Shown: positions 47,901 through 59,263, counted from the first letter of the stretch. The stretch is DNA of 64,000 nt from Culex pipiens pallens (GCF_016801865.2 NC_068939.1:86705381-86769380), one strand, 5' to 3'. Made by a program: numbers and translations. Notes: generated by a model not told the origin, from the letters alone.

Positions 47901-49826
47901 CGATATGTACAAATGAAGGTAGGTCTAGGAGGTCTAATTAAAAAGTTCATTTTCCGAGTGATTTTATAGCCTTTCCTCAGTCAGGTGAGGAAGGCAAAAA
48001 TAAAAAAGAAACATGCTGAATGTTTGAGTGAAATTTCTATTTCTCCCAAAACTTATTTTTTCAAAAAATCGTAACTTGGCATCAAGATTTTTGTCCTTTC
48101 TTTTCTATGGCTCAGAAGCTGCGATTTAATGTCATCTAAAATATATAAAAAATCAAAACGTTTCAAAAAGACGGATTTTGGGAAATTGATTTTTTGTGTG
48201 AAAAAAACATTATTAAAAAAGACATTTTTTTTAACGTGCACAACTTTGTCCAAGACACCAAACCAGAAAATTTCCGGTTGATCAAAAAGCATAAAAAGTA
48301 TCAATTTTAATTCTTTGATTCAAAGTACCATTATTCAGTGTCATTTAGTTACACAACATTTAGCGAATTTTTAGTTGATGAAAATATGTCTCAAATTTTT
48401 TCAACTTCCAATCAACTCTAAATTAAAAACAAACGCTTCAAAAACCGACTTCAAAGTGTTCGGTATTTGGCACCAAATATCTGTTATATCTTACGAACTG
48501 AGGTTTTGCTGTTTACCCACTGCTGTAAAATTCAAATACACCAGTATGTATATCATCCATCGCAGATTGCGTTGTTGTTCATTGATTTGTCTACCGTTGC
48601 TGGGATGGTTCATTTTTGGAACGATATTCAATTGGAGCTTTTTGAACCCAATCGTAAGCAAATGTGATATTGTCTCTGCTTTATAAGTAAATGATTCCCT
48701 TGTTGACAATTGCTTTTGGTTTTGAAGATTTATCATTTGTTTTCTGTCGGCACATTGAAATACAGTTAAAACAATATCAAGCTGCTAACCGAATCTGAAA
48801 AATATATATAAACAACATATGTTTATTCTTCGACAGCGTAGCAATTCATTGTCTTAACTTTCTTTTATTTTAAAAGATAACTAAATTACTGTGTACTGAA
48901 CACGAAATAAAGTTAAAATACTAATTGACAAAATGAAGAAAATCTTATCGTTGATTCCAATGTAAGAATTTTGAACAATAAAAAATAACCAAAAAATAGT
49001 ATTTGTTAAATAAGTTGATACGAAAGCAATTGCTATAGTTTTCTGTTTGACAATTACATTGCACCTGCATATTTGCCAGAAGCTTACCAACTTGTATGTG
49101 TTTTGACTTTTGATCAGAATGTTATTCTGAGTCGATATGTAAACGCGAAAGTATTTCTTGTAGATTTTTTAAGACGTGATTTTTCGAGTCTTCCAGATTT
49201 CTCGCAGTACCATAAGTGTTTAGGTACCCTTATGCTGAAGTTTGTGTTAGGGAAACCGTCAAAGCTTCTAATGGTTTTAAAAAATGATACAAACTATACC
49301 CTCCAACCAAGCGTCCAACTAAACTCGACCTGTCGCCACTTTGCTCGGGCGGGTGGCTACTAGCCATGAGCTGAATACTAATGACCGGCTTACATTCGCC
49401 GTCCACACCTCCAAAACTATGCGCTACCTGTCGAGTCATGTTGCATTTCCGGCGAAAGCTTTTGTTGACAGAACGAAGTCGTTAAGGTTCACGATACGTC
49501 ATCAACAACGTCTTCTTATGTCGTTCGGGAAGCGGTTTCTTAACCCCTTCTACGGATGAACTCAGGGTTGAAGTTTTAAAGCGTTCAAATTTTGAAAGCT
49601 ATGATTATCTAGTCTCTACACCCCTGGTACCGTACTCAACCAAACCGCGTATAATTACCGTTAATTGTTGACGCGACGACGACGTGGTATTTTTTGCGCG
49701 ACTTGCACTCTAACAGCAGCTTTCTTGTCCATTCCATGTATCACGGTTGTTGCTTCCGTCATTTGTTCTAACGCCGCCGCAACATCAACACCACAACCAC
49801 GACACGCAACACTCCGCGCGATGAAG
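44961..49826 (+). other. Filamin intron of 4.9 kb
   Basis: Full of diverged repeats: a relative of the 4080-4905 family at about 45190-45570; the CTTGAAAACGGTGCACTTTA repeat at about 47065-47135; the interspersed repeat copy at 47268-48000 with a Jockey-like 3' tail inside; and a degenerate related patch near 49125-49210. No gene was seen. Confidence 0.65.
47268..48000 (+). repeat. Interspersed repeat (copy 2) interrupted by a Jockey-like 3' tail
   Basis: It begins ACGTTACTTAATCCACC and ends GGTGAGGAAGGCAAAAA like 31445-32640, but is shorter and lacks the tandem block. At about 47330-47410 a foreign piece ends AAGAGGTCCTAATAAAAATA, the retroelement tail also found at 37106-37127 and 39010-39028, so a truncated retroelement inserted here. 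Confidence 0.6.
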
Positions 49827-49899
49827 GTCTACGACGTCACCGCGATCAAGGTGAAGAACGTCAACAATGGTACCGTCGGCAAGCCGGTCGTCTTCTTGG
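49827..49899 (+). CDS. jbug: Filamin exon D: start of repeat 6
   Basis: Encodes VYDVTAIKVKNVNNGTVGKP and VVFL. This follows SPYSAK of exon C as expected for a linker plus repeat start. The acceptor is ATGAAG|GTC, which lacks a pyrimidine tract. However, TTCTAAC at about 49766-49772 is a good branch site and no AG lies between it and this acceptor. The donor is TTGG|GTAAGT, leaving phase 1. An in-frame ATG lies just before the exon (49821). Confidence 0.75.
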
Positions 49900-49959
49900 G
49901 TAAGTTGGCGCTTTCTAGATTCAAGATTGTGTCTAATCTCTAATCTCAACTTTCTACAG

Positions 49960-50147
49960 TGGAAACCTCCCAGGCCGGGCCCGGAAATCTGGAGGTGACG
50001 GTCAACGGGGGGCGCGTGCCGACGTCGGCGCAGGCCCAGGGTCAGCACACGTACGCGATCAGCTTTACGCCGCGCGAGGCCCAGAACCACACCGTCGAGC
50101 TGCGCTTCAACGGGCAGGACGTGCCGGGCAGTCCGTTCACGTGCAAG
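49960..50147 (+). CDS. jbug: Filamin exon E: rest of repeat 6
   Basis: The acceptor CTTTCTACAG is followed by TG, completing a Val codon, then ETSQAGPGNLEVTVNGG. It ends DVPGSPFTCK at donor GCAAG|GTGAGT, phase 0. The 60-nt intron between D and E splits the repeat after strand B, the same relative place as the exon H/I junction. Confidence 0.92.
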
Positions 50148-50388
50148 GTGAGTACCGAGTTGTTGATTGTGAAGTGTGTCCAAGTTTTAAGCATGTTATA
50201 ATAAGTGCACTTAAAACTCTGCTACCAGCTCGGGAGAACCGAGTCCAATATTATTTTCCCGGAAAGTGTTTACATCAATCTACAATGCTTTTTATTAAGA
50301 CCAGAGTATCAAAATACTTTTAAAATTAAATTTGGAATCGATATTTCGTTTTATATGTTTAATTCGTATGATAGTTTTCAAAAGACTG

Positions 50389-52850
50389 CACTGCCGTTCT
50401 ACGCATAATTGTCCCATGTTCAAAAAAGTGCAACTGAGAAAAACGCGATTGAAATTTTTCGACCGTTTTTTTGTGTTTCTACGCATAATTGTCCCGTGGG
50501 TCCCTATTCACCCTATAAGTCCCTAATCATCCCAGTTAGCAGTTTATCACTTTTATTTGTAATTCTCTTGCTAAACAACAGGTAAACAAGATACAATATT
50601 TCGTAAAACTGATGATTTCGTGAAAGAAAATACTTTGTGGGACAATTATGCGTAGAAGCACGGTGGGTAAGAAGGGGATTATTATGCAACTTGCGTGCAC
50701 CTCGGAAATTCCTCCTGGAGGTTGTTGGGGGGACTATTCTGAGTCAGAAAGATCGATTCCCAAAATATTCTGTCGGTGAAAACTGATTTAATCTCGATTT
50801 GAAGCTAAAAAACCTAATATATCACCTAAAACCTCAGAAATACGTCTAAAATCTCGGTCTAACTCTGGAAAAAAGATGTAAATTTTCATCAAGATATCAA
50901 TTCTTAGTTCTCAAAACATTTCTGACATAGTACACCTTAAATCGATCCATTACCTGAGTCCCAGCGTCATCAGGAGGTGTAAATAGTGTTATTTCTAAAA
51001 AAAATATTTTCAATTTGCTCTGGTAAATTTACTGTCATGTCTGAATTCAAAAACTAATGTTGTAGCATTGTTGCAAATGAATTGAAGAACAGTTTTGCAG
51101 AAAAAAGCATGACACTTTTTCATTTTAGGTAAAGTTATGTCTATTTTAGTGGGAAAATTGTAGCAAATTTTCAAAATTATTCGATGTTTAACTCATTCCT
51201 GTTATAAACAGCTACTACGATCATACTCCGTAGGATATAACAAAAAATACTTTTTGGTGGGCATTCAGGGGCTGGTTCCGGTGACGTACTGAGCTTAAAT
51301 CCCAAATATGAACTTGATTGAACTTAATAGGAGCTGTCGCTTTGCATTTGAATTTTTAATGAGATTTAACCCGTAAAAAACTTTTTTTCAAAAATGTAGA
51401 TTTTTTGAGCACTTTGGTGACTGAAGCGTTTATTTTCAACATCACGACTCAAGCTTTGTACGGGTTGAATCTCATTAAAAATTCATATGTAAAGCGACAG
51501 ATCCAATAAAGTTTAATCAAGCTCATATTTGGGATTTAAGCTCAGTACGCCCACCGGAACCAGCCCCTGAAATTTTTTGTTATATTCTACTGAGTATGAT
51601 CGTAGTAGCTGTTTATAACAGGAACAGGCCTACAAAATGTTTCCAACCCAGCGTACACATGAAGCAAACCAAAATGTCAGTCCACTGCTAGCATCTGACT
51701 GTAAGCCTACTGTGTCTGTTCAACCACTGCCGCCTGACTCGTGCCGGTCGACTGCTGGAGAATGAGAGACGTGAAAAAATGAGCTACATTCACTCAATTC
51801 GTGTCGTATGACTGACTCGTAAAATCCTCTCTAAACACTATTTTGACTATTTTTAAACAATTGAATGGTTCTAGACTGTGCAAAACACTTAAAACAACCA
51901 TAACTTATATTCAAAAATTCATTTCCACGCATAAATACAAACTTTTTGTGTAAAAACTTGTTTCTTTATGTGTGTGCGTGCAACGTCGAATGAGCGTTGG
52001 TCGACTACTGCCTCGCATTGCAGCTGCTCAGTGAGCTAGGGCACTCACGACTGAGTCGGGTTTGTTTATGTCACGGTTTTGCGGTTCAGTGAATGGATCT
52101 GAAAAAATCGTGTATGCGTCGCCGATTTTCGCGTCAGGACCCCTGACATTTTCAGCTCTGAACAGGAATGAGTTAAATATCGAATAATTTTGAAAATTGG
52201 CAACAATTTTCCCACTAAAATAGGCATAACTTAACTGAAAATGGATAAAATGTCATACTTTTTTCCGCAAAATTGTTCTTCGATTTGTTTGCAACAATTC
52301 TGAATTCAGACATGACAGTTTATTTACCAGAGCAAATTGAAAATATTTTTTTAGAAATAACACTATTTACACCTCCTGATGACACTGGGACTCAGGTAAT
52401 GGATCGATTTAAGGTGTACTATGTCAGAAATGTTTTTAGAACTAAGGATTGATATCTTGATGAAAATTCACATTTTTTTTCCAGAGTTAGACCGAGATTT
52501 TAGACGTATTTTTGAGGTTTTAGGTGATATATTAGGTTTTTTAGCTTCAAATCGAGATAAAATCAGTTTTCACCGACAGAATATTTTGGGAATCGATTTT
52601 TCTGACTCAGATTAGTCCCCCCAACAACCTTCAGGAGGAATGTAAGTTGCATAATAATCCCCTTCTTACCCACCGTGAGAAGTACAACGATGGGACAAAC
52701 AGACTTGATGTTTTTTTTTAATGAGGTTCCGAACAAAGTACTATGTTTTATATGTTTTTCTGAAAGTATACGTAAAAATAAACTTAAAAACGACAAAAAG
52801 TCGAAATCGACCAAAAATGACATAGGACAATTATGCGTAGAACGGCAGTG
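50389..52850. mobile_element. 2.46-kb composite foldback
   Basis: The ends CACTGCCGTTCTACGCATAA (50389) and its inverse (to 52850) enclose long inverted arms. Sequence from about 50667 (GGTGGGTAAGAAGGGGATTA) to 51203 is repeated inverted at about 52158-52674. Inside lies a second palindrome: about 51200-51390 against 51450-51630, sharing CTGGTTCCGG and TTTATAACAGGAA-type phrases. The shorter motif CTACGCATAATTGTCCC also recurs at 50478 and 50640. No target duplication could be recognised. Transcribed as intron, it would fold into a hairpin of more than 500 bp. Confidence 0.75.
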
Positions 52851-52900
52851 CACTAGTTGTAAACGAAGTTGGTTTTTTTTTATCGATTTTCATTCTAAAT

Positions 52901-52985
52901 GGGACTGGTGGTGTAGTGGTAAGCGTGGTTGCCTCTCACCCCAGTTAATCGTCAAAAATGTCAGAGGTTGGTTTGAGCACACACC
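52901..52985 (+). repeat. tRNA-like SINE head
   Basis: The A box TGGTGTAGTGG at 52909-52919 and a degenerate B box GGTTTGAGCAC at 52970-52980 are spaced as in a tRNA. The T-arm does not pair well and a poly(T)-rich tail follows, so this is a SINE or pseudogene rather than a tRNA gene. Confidence 0.45.
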
Positions 52986-53736
52986 TATTTTTTTTAAATC
53001 TGTTTTCAGAGCATTGAAATATATATTTTCATCTATTAACAAAACAAATTTGAAGACTTGTGGTCTTATCATTGCCGAGATATAGCTATTAGAAGTTAGC
53101 ATTTTCAAAAACGGGTACCACGATATCTCAACACTGCTTTGACCAAACCGGCTTAAAATTTTGGTGAAGTCTCGTAAAATTCGTCCCGTGTGCATGACGA
53201 AAGCTGAATTTCAAAAAGTTTATTTTAAAAAAATATAAAAATACTTTTTATGTTTTTCATATAAAAAATCGACAATTTTTTTATTTTTGTATTGTTTAAA
53301 AATGCAAAATTTAAAAATCGGGCTTCGCCCTGCACACGGAATATGTCTTGCAAGACTTCACCTCAAATTTACGCAAATTCTGATGTTCGTGTCCAGTTAA
53401 TATTTTCTGAAAACTGCCCTACTGAAATTTTCAGTTAATTTTTCGCTGAATTTCAGTCAAAATTTGTATGGAGCTGTCAAAGTTTGCTGAAATTACAGCA
53501 AGTTTTCATTTACTGAAAATTTCAGTAGTGCAGATTTCAGTGAATTTAACTGAATTAATGAGGAATTGGTGTGTAGGCTGGTACAAATTTAAACCAAAAA
53601 GGACCTAATAAAAAAAATATGAAAAAAAAACATTTTACAGTATTTTTGATCTACATTAATATAGAAATACATTCTACAATAAACGGATGACTTCATTCGC
53701 TTGTTTGTTGTGTTCATTGATTAAAATAAAAAAGGT

Positions 53737-54358
53737 GGGTAATTCTCTACCAACTCACACGAAATCGGGAAAAGTTGCCCCGACCCCTCTTCGATTTGCG
53801 TGAAACTTTGTCCTAAGGGGTAACTTTTGTCCCTGATCACGAATCCGAGGTCCGTTTTTTGATATCTCGTGACGGAGGGGCGGTACGACCCCTTCCATTT
53901 TTGAACATGCGAAAAATGAGGTGTTTTTCAAAAATTTGCAGCCTGAAACGGTGATGAGATAGAAATTTGGTGTCAAAGGGACTTTTATGTAAAATTAGAC
54001 GCCCGATTTGATGGCGTACTCAGAATTCCGAAAAAACGTATTTTTCATCGAAAAAAACACTAAAAGTTTTAAAAATTCTCCCATTTTCCGTTACTGTACA
54101 AAATTTTGGAACATGTCATTTTATGGGAAATTTAATGTACTTTTCGAATCTACATTGACCCAGAAGGTTAATTTTTTCATTTAGAACAAAATTTTTCATT
54201 TTAAAATTTCGTGTTTTTTCTAACTTTGCAGGGTTATTTTTTAGAGTGTAACGATGTTCTACAAAGTTGTAGAGCAGACAATTACAAAAATGTTGATGTA
54301 TAGACATAAGGGGTTTGCTTATAAACATCACGAGTTATCGCGATTTTACGAAAAAAAG
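53737..54358. mobile_element. One-armed copy of the 19068-20419 foldback
   Basis: It starts GGGTAATTCTCTACCAACTC and follows the left arm of the 19-kb foldback almost base for base with scattered changes. It stops abruptly after TTTTACGAAAAAAAGT (54358), just before that element's centre. The second arm is missing, through deletion or template switching. Confidence 0.8.
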
Positions 54359-54868
54359 TCCGGTTACTGGTTACTCAAAAATGTACGCCAGGAATGAGGT
54401 TTTGTGATTTTTGTAGAAGCAAAGAATTTCGTGCCACAGTCACATGATTCTCAACCAGTTCCTGGAATGCATGAACATCAAGTTTGGCATACTACAAGCA
54501 TAGTAGGTTCATCTTGCCTGAGTTTGAGCAATTTGATTCTTTGTGACCCTTCATCAACCACGACTTCTTCTGCTTCCTGTCGCGTGTTGACGCCTCGTTT
54601 ATTTTCAGGCATTTTTGTCAAAAGACTTCCACCTACGGTAGTCATTTCATGCCTGACTCGAATAAGAAGTGTTTCGGCAGTTCACCCTTTTGGATTTACA
54701 CCAACAACTATGTTATTACTCTATTAAACCCATGCTTCCCTGCACCGTGCGGTACACGCGGTTCACTTGTACCTCGGTTTTGCTTTGCGCCTGCTTTGTT
54801 CGGTTTACACCCGTACCCGACTCACTCGAGCCGAGGGTATTTTGGTTCATCGTACCAGCGAACCAAGA

Positions 54869-55065
54869 CTCGCGTCGGCTCGTCGCCTCGGTTTCGTGTC
54901 TGGCACTCACTCGTGGCATGAACCAGCGTATGAGCCAAGGTGCTTCACTCGGTACGAGCCGAGGTACGTGCCGTGGTACGCGCTGGCGGTACAAACCGGG
55001 TTCAATACCGCTGGGTTCATGCCATGGGTGAGTACCAAACACACAACCGAGGCGACGAGCCGAGA
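54869..55065. repeat. GC-rich inverted repeat before filamin exon F
   Basis: GGCTCGTCGCCTCGGTTTCG (about 54876) and TGGCATGAACCAGCG on the left are mirrored by GCTGGGTTCATGCCATGG and CCGAGGCGACGAGCC on the right. The arms are about 58-68 nt and centred near 54967. The interior has repeated GGTACGAGCC-like units. It ends about 345 bp before exon F. It resembles the GC-rich ends of a hAT-type MITE, but no target duplication was found. Confidence 0.55.
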
Positions 55066-55408
55066 TTACCAACAACACACAAATGGGTTCAGGCTCGTAC
55101 CGAAGCTAGAAATCCAAACCCGCGGTGTGCGTTGGCACTGGCGCATGGGAAGCTTGATAAAACCAAATTAACAACAATCTTTTCCTGGTCTGTGTTGGAA
55201 GATTCACAAATCTTCCAGGCAAAGCAAGATGTTGATCGTCTTGATGGTTCAATTTCAAGGCACTTATTATCTTTTAAGAGGTTTAAGGCTCTTTGGCGTT
55301 TGCGTTTTCATCTTCTGGATAATAACTTAAAAAAGAAAATTGAATCACTACTCAAAACCTATGAGTCTATAAAATTACGCAATTACAAACGTTTTTCTCC
55401 CTTCGCAG

Positions 55409-57010
55409 GTATCCCCAGCGGCCCGCATCGTCGCAAACGACCTGATGGACAAGGTCAGCGTGGGCCACGTGTTCGAGTTTCTGGTCGAGTCGGACATTTC
55501 ACCGGTGGTGGAGGTGCTGGGGCCGGCCCGTCGAGCGGTTCGCGCCGACGTAGTTCCGGCGCCCGCCGGCTACAAGGTCAAGTTCGAGCCCATCGAGGTG
55601 GGCGATCACTCGGTTGAGGTGCGCCTGCCGGGCAGTGGCCACGTCGAGGGAAGCCCGTTCCTGCTGAAGGCCTATTCGGCGGAGAAGGTGGTGGTTACGG
55701 ATATCCGGCCGGGGGTTGTGGGGAAGAGCGTCAGCTTCGGGATCAACGCTAGCCAGGCTGGAGCGGGAAATCTGGAGATCATCGTGGCGGTGGGGGGAAA
55801 GAACGTGCCGAACTTTGTGCAATCGGAGGGCAATGCACGGTTTAAGGTGAACTTTAAGCCGACGGAAGCGGCGACGCACTCGCTGTCGGTCAGGTTCAAC
55901 GGGTATCCGGTGCCCGGGTCGCCCTTTGCTTGCCACGTGACGCACGCTCCGGTTTCGCTGTCCAAGGCGATCGCCAGTGGGGAGTGCTTGCGTCAAGCTC
56001 CGGTCAAGTGCGAGAACATCTTTGAGCTGGAGGGATTCGACGGGATCGATCCTCAGGTGTTGATCACTTCGCCTTCGGGGGATACCGTTTCTTGCCGGGT
56101 GACTTGCCGGGATGAGGTTCACTTTGCTTCGTTTGTACCGACTTCGGTTGGGCGGCACTTGATCAGCGTGACGGCGAATGATCAGCACATTAATGGTTCG
56201 CCGTTCTCTTGCAACGTCTTCGACGTCTCACGGGTTGCGATCAGCGGGCTTGATCATCATAACACGATGGCTTCGTTGGGAGTCCCACTGACGTTCAGCG
56301 TTGACGCTGCCGGTGCTGGCGAAGGAACACTTGAGCTGGTTGTCTCAACGGCGACTAGCACGGTTAAAGCGGAAGTCACGGCCTGCGCTAGAGGGCTGTA
56401 CGACGTAACGTTTGTGCCGCAAACTTGCGAGGCCCACTTTGTCAACATCACGTTCAACGACTTGCCAGTGGATGGAAGTCCGTTCCGCTGCGAGGTGCAA
56501 CAAAACACCCAGAACGTCCAGGTCGGCAACAGCACGTTCATCGAGCTGATCGGCGACGATCAAACCGTTGAGATTTACGACCCCGAGAACAAGATGGTAC
56601 CGTTCACGCTATCCCGCAAGTCGGCCGAGTTCAAGGCGACCAAAATCGGCAGCTACATCATACGCTACGTGGACGCGGAAACGCGATCGTTCATCGCCGC
56701 TCGCACCATCAACGTGTTCGACCCGTCCATGGTTAAGATCATCGAGGTCAGCGAGGCGTACTGCCACAAGCCGGCTTCGCTTGCCGTTTCGATCGCCGAT
56801 GCCGGCACTGGGACGCTCACTTCGGTGGTTCGCTGCGGAGGGTTGGAGGTGCCGCACTCGATTCGGGGACCCACCAAGAATGGAACGTGGGAGATTGTGT
56901 ACCATCCGACGCGCGTCGCTCCGCACAAGATCATGATCTTGTACAACCAGGTGCCGATCGCGAGCAAACCGATCGAGATCAACGTGCTGGCGCCGGCCAT
57001 GAGCAAGGAG
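55409..57010 (+). CDS. jbug: Filamin exon F: repeats 7-12
   Basis: The acceptor CTCCCTTCGCAG is followed by VSPAARIVANDLMDKVSVGH in phase 0 after FTCK of exon E. The 534 codons give six repeats with endings VEGSPFLLKAYS, VPGSPFACHVTH, INGSPFSCNVFD, VDGSPFRCEVQQ, a degenerate one (FIAARTINVFD) and IASKPIEINVLA. The fifth lacks G-S-P and looks structurally divergent. It is the largest exon of the gene. Donor AAGGAG|GTAGGA, phase 0. Confidence 0.95.
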
Positions 57011-57067
57011 GTAGGATCACCGTCTTAACCCTTTATTGAACACTTTCTCACGAAACATGCCTTGCAG

Positions 57068-57275
57068 ATCACCGTCAACGGGCTGGGGCTGTACCAGGCC
57101 CGCGTCGGCAAGACGACGTCGTTCGCCATCGACACCGTTGGTCATCCGGCACGCGAGTTTGACGTGGTCGTGTCCGGCCCGGGAGGTCAAGCGCTACCGG
57201 TGCGTTGCTACCAGACCAAGGGTGGCCATCTGCAGGCCGAGTTCACCGTGCAGAAGGTTGGGCAATGCTTGATTG
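57068..57275 (+). CDS. jbug: Filamin exon G: repeat 13, first part
   Basis: Acceptor ATGCCTTGCAG, then ITVNGLGLYQARVGKTTSFA. It ends VGQCLI plus one base at donor ATTG|GTAAGA. The 57-nt intron before it has in-frame stops, so retention would truncate the protein. Confidence 0.93.
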
Positions 57276-57341
57276 GTAAGAACGATCGCGCCCTCAGAAC
57301 GAGTTCAAGATCGACGGTTACTAACTTCGTTTCCTTTTCAG

Positions 57342-57470
57342 ACGTGCTGCATCAATCGAAACCTTTGCCGGGAAGTCCGTACACGTGCGAGTCGTACGAT
57401 CCTTCCAAGATTCACCTGCAGAATGTGCCCAAGATGAACTTGTGCACCAACTCGCCCATCACCTGGCACG
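57342..57470 (+). CDS. jbug: Filamin exon H: end of repeat 13, start of 14
   Basis: Acceptor TTTCCTTTTCAG, then AC completing Asp and VLHQSKPLPGSPYTCESYD, which closes repeat 13. It continues PSKIHLQNVPKMNLCTNSPI to TWH plus one base at donor GGCACG|GTAGGG. Confidence 0.93.
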
Positions 57471-57528
57471 GTAGGGCATCAACCACTTCTATACTGTAAC
57501 TCTTACTTATCCCCGTCAACTTCCACAG

Positions 57529-59075
57529 TGGAATCGGAAGCGGCCGGCGTAGCGGAAATCGAGGTGACGGTGCTCTCGCCAACCGGCCAGAACGTCCCCG
57601 TCAAGCTGACCCAGCAGGAGGACTACGTGCACCAGATTGAGTTCTTGCCGCTGGCTGCCGGCCACTACAAGGCAACGGTGGTGTACGGAGGGGAAAGCGT
57701 GCCCGGATCGCCGATTACGTTCGCCGTGCAGGCCATTGGCAGCAAGACCGACAGCCACGCGTCCGGCAATGGGCTGGAGGTGGCGCACCGTGGCAAAGAG
57801 ACTTCGTTCGTGGTGTTCTGCCCGTCGACGCCGAACGTGCAGATCGAGCGGTGCGACGAGCAGGCGGAGAGGATCGAGCCGAAGATCAAGAACTTGGGCA
57901 ATAACGAGTGGAAGATCTTCTACACCATTTTGACGGTAGGGGATTACGAGATTAGGGCCAGTTGTACGAATCGTGGGCCACTGCCGGGATCGCCGTGGAC
58001 GATCGCGTGTTTGGATCCGTCGAAGGTGGCTCCGATCGGAGGTTGGGGAAGTCTGCTGGATAGCAATGGTAAGCTGCTGCTACCGACGAAGATCGCGTTC
58101 GATACAAGCATGGCTGGACCGGGAGAGTTGACTTGTTACGTGGACAACAACGAGATTAGCGTTGAGAAGCAAGGAAACGGAAGAAGTCTGATGTTTTTGA
58201 CGGACGACGGGCTGGCCAAGGGAGAGCACAGCTTTGACTTGACGTGGTCGGGACTTCCGATCTCGCAGAGTCCTGGCTACGTATTCGTCACAGGCAATTC
58301 ATCCGCCGCCGACAAGGTGGTCCTCACAGGTCGAGGGCTGACCTCCGCTCAAGTTGGTGAAGTTTCCCACTTCACGATCGACGCTACCGAAGCGTTATCG
58401 GGCAAACCCGAAGTTCAGATGACGTTCGACGACGGTGAAGCCCTTTCGGTGACCCTCCTCCAGCCCCGCCCCAACGAACTGATCTGGCTGGCGTCGTACA
58501 ACCCGCACAAATCCACCGGCGGTCCGCTCAACCTAACCGTCGAATGGAACGGCCGCATGATCAAGGGCTGTCCGCTCACAATCTCCGTTGGACCCGCCGT
58601 TGACGCTGCCAAGGTACTCTGCTCGGGCGAGGGTCTCCGCAACGGCGTCGTCGGTCGCGACATCAAGTCCTGGATCGACACGCGACGGGCCGGTCCCGGC
58701 GAACTTACCGCACACTGCTCAGGCCCGCGTAAGGTCGCGTACTGCGAGCTGTACGACCACGGCGATGCCACGTTCACGCTGAACGTGAAACCGCAGGAAC
58801 CGGGCCGCCACACGCTCACGATCAAGTACGGTGGCCAACACGTGCCCGGATCGCCGTTTACGCTGCGAGTTGCCGGAGCTCCCGACGCCAGCAAGGTGCG
58901 CGTGTACGGACCCGGAATCGAGCATGGCGTGCTCGCCACCTTCCAGTCGAGGTTCATCGTGGACACGCGTGGAGCCGGGGCGGGTCAGCTGACGGTTCGC
59001 GTGCGAGGTCCGAAGGGAGCGTTCCGCGTCGAGATGCAGCGGGAAAGCCAGAAGGATCGAACCATTTTGTGCAAG
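57529..59075 (+). CDS. jbug: Filamin exon I: repeats 14-18 and most of 19
   Basis: Acceptor CAACTTCCACAG, then TG completing Val and ESEAAGVAEIEVTVLSP. Over 515 codons it gives repeat endings VPGSPITFAVQA, LPGSPWTIACLD, ISQSPGYVFVTG, IKGCPLTISVGP and VPGSPFTLRVAG. It then starts the last repeat (SKVRVYGPGIEHGV, DTRGAGAGQLTVRVRGP), which is closest to canonical filamin wording. Donor TGCAAG|GTAAGG, phase 0. The frame reads on past the donor to a stop at 59420, so intron retention would replace the normal C terminus. Confidence 0.95.
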
Positions 59076-59131
59076 GTAAGGTTGACCCTTAATTTAATCG
59101 AAATTTGCTCAACCTCTTTCTCTCTTTTCAG

Positions 59132-59263
59132 TACGATCCCACCGAGCCCGGAGACTACCGGGTCGAGGTCAAGTGGGCCGGCGAACTGGTGCCCGGATCG
59201 CCCTTCCCGGTGCTTATCTTCGACACCCAGGAGGAGCTCAAGCGATTCTTGCACGTCAATTAA
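59132..59263 (+). CDS. jbug: Filamin exon J: C-terminal end of repeat 19 and tail
   Basis: Acceptor CTCTCTTTTCAG, then YDPTEPGDYRVEVKWAG, LVPGSPFPVL and a tail IFDTQEELKRFLHVN ending in TAA (59261-59263). In vertebrate filamins the last repeat mediates dimerisation and ends just after the G-S-P strand. The extra acidic/basic tail here is longer than that pattern. Confidence 0.93.
   Translation, partial: YDPTEPGDYRVEVKWAGELVPGSPFPVLIFDTQEELKRFLHVN

Larger units (their letters stand above)
50148..55408 (+). other. Filamin intron of 5.3 kb
   Basis: It holds the 2.46-kb composite foldback (50389-52850), a tRNA-like SINE head (52901-52985), a one-armed copy of the 19068-20419 foldback (53737-54358) and a GC-rich inverted repeat (54869-55065). 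No coding exon was recognised. Open frames at 54649-55617 are not in the filamin frame. Confidence 0.7.
39356..59263 (+). other. jbug: Filamin-type gene, C-terminal 19 repeats (probable jitterbug ortholog)
   Basis: Ten coding exons join in phase into 1,745 codons from the first in-window ATG (39379) to TAA at 59261-59263. The product is about 19 filamin immunoglobulin-like repeats of about 92 aa. Most carry the G-S-P-F/Y strand-G ending (for example VPGSPF) and the AGxGxL core. A tail after the last repeat ends FDTQEELKRFLHVN. Filamins crosslink actin and serve as mechanosensing scaffolds. The N-terminal CH actin-binding domains are not in the window. Strong divergence from the FLNA/cheerio repeat wording and the extra C-terminal tail point to jitterbug rather than cheerio, inferred without alignment. 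Exon starts and ends were set by GT/AG sites that preserve phase and the repeat fold. Introns of 4.2, 4.9 and 5.3 kb are filled with repeats. The rest are 52-66 nt apart from one of 58, typical of mosquitoes. Confidence 0.85.

Noticed and set aside
54940..55617. 225-codon frame leading into filamin exon F
   Set aside because: Different frame from filamin, and its second half is an R/G-rich shadow of exon F.
39379..59263. cheerio (FLN ortholog) as the identity of the filamin gene
   Set aside because: The repeats lack the strong FLNA-like wording expected of cheerio orthologs and there is an extra C-terminal tail. Jitterbug fits better, though this was judged without alignment.
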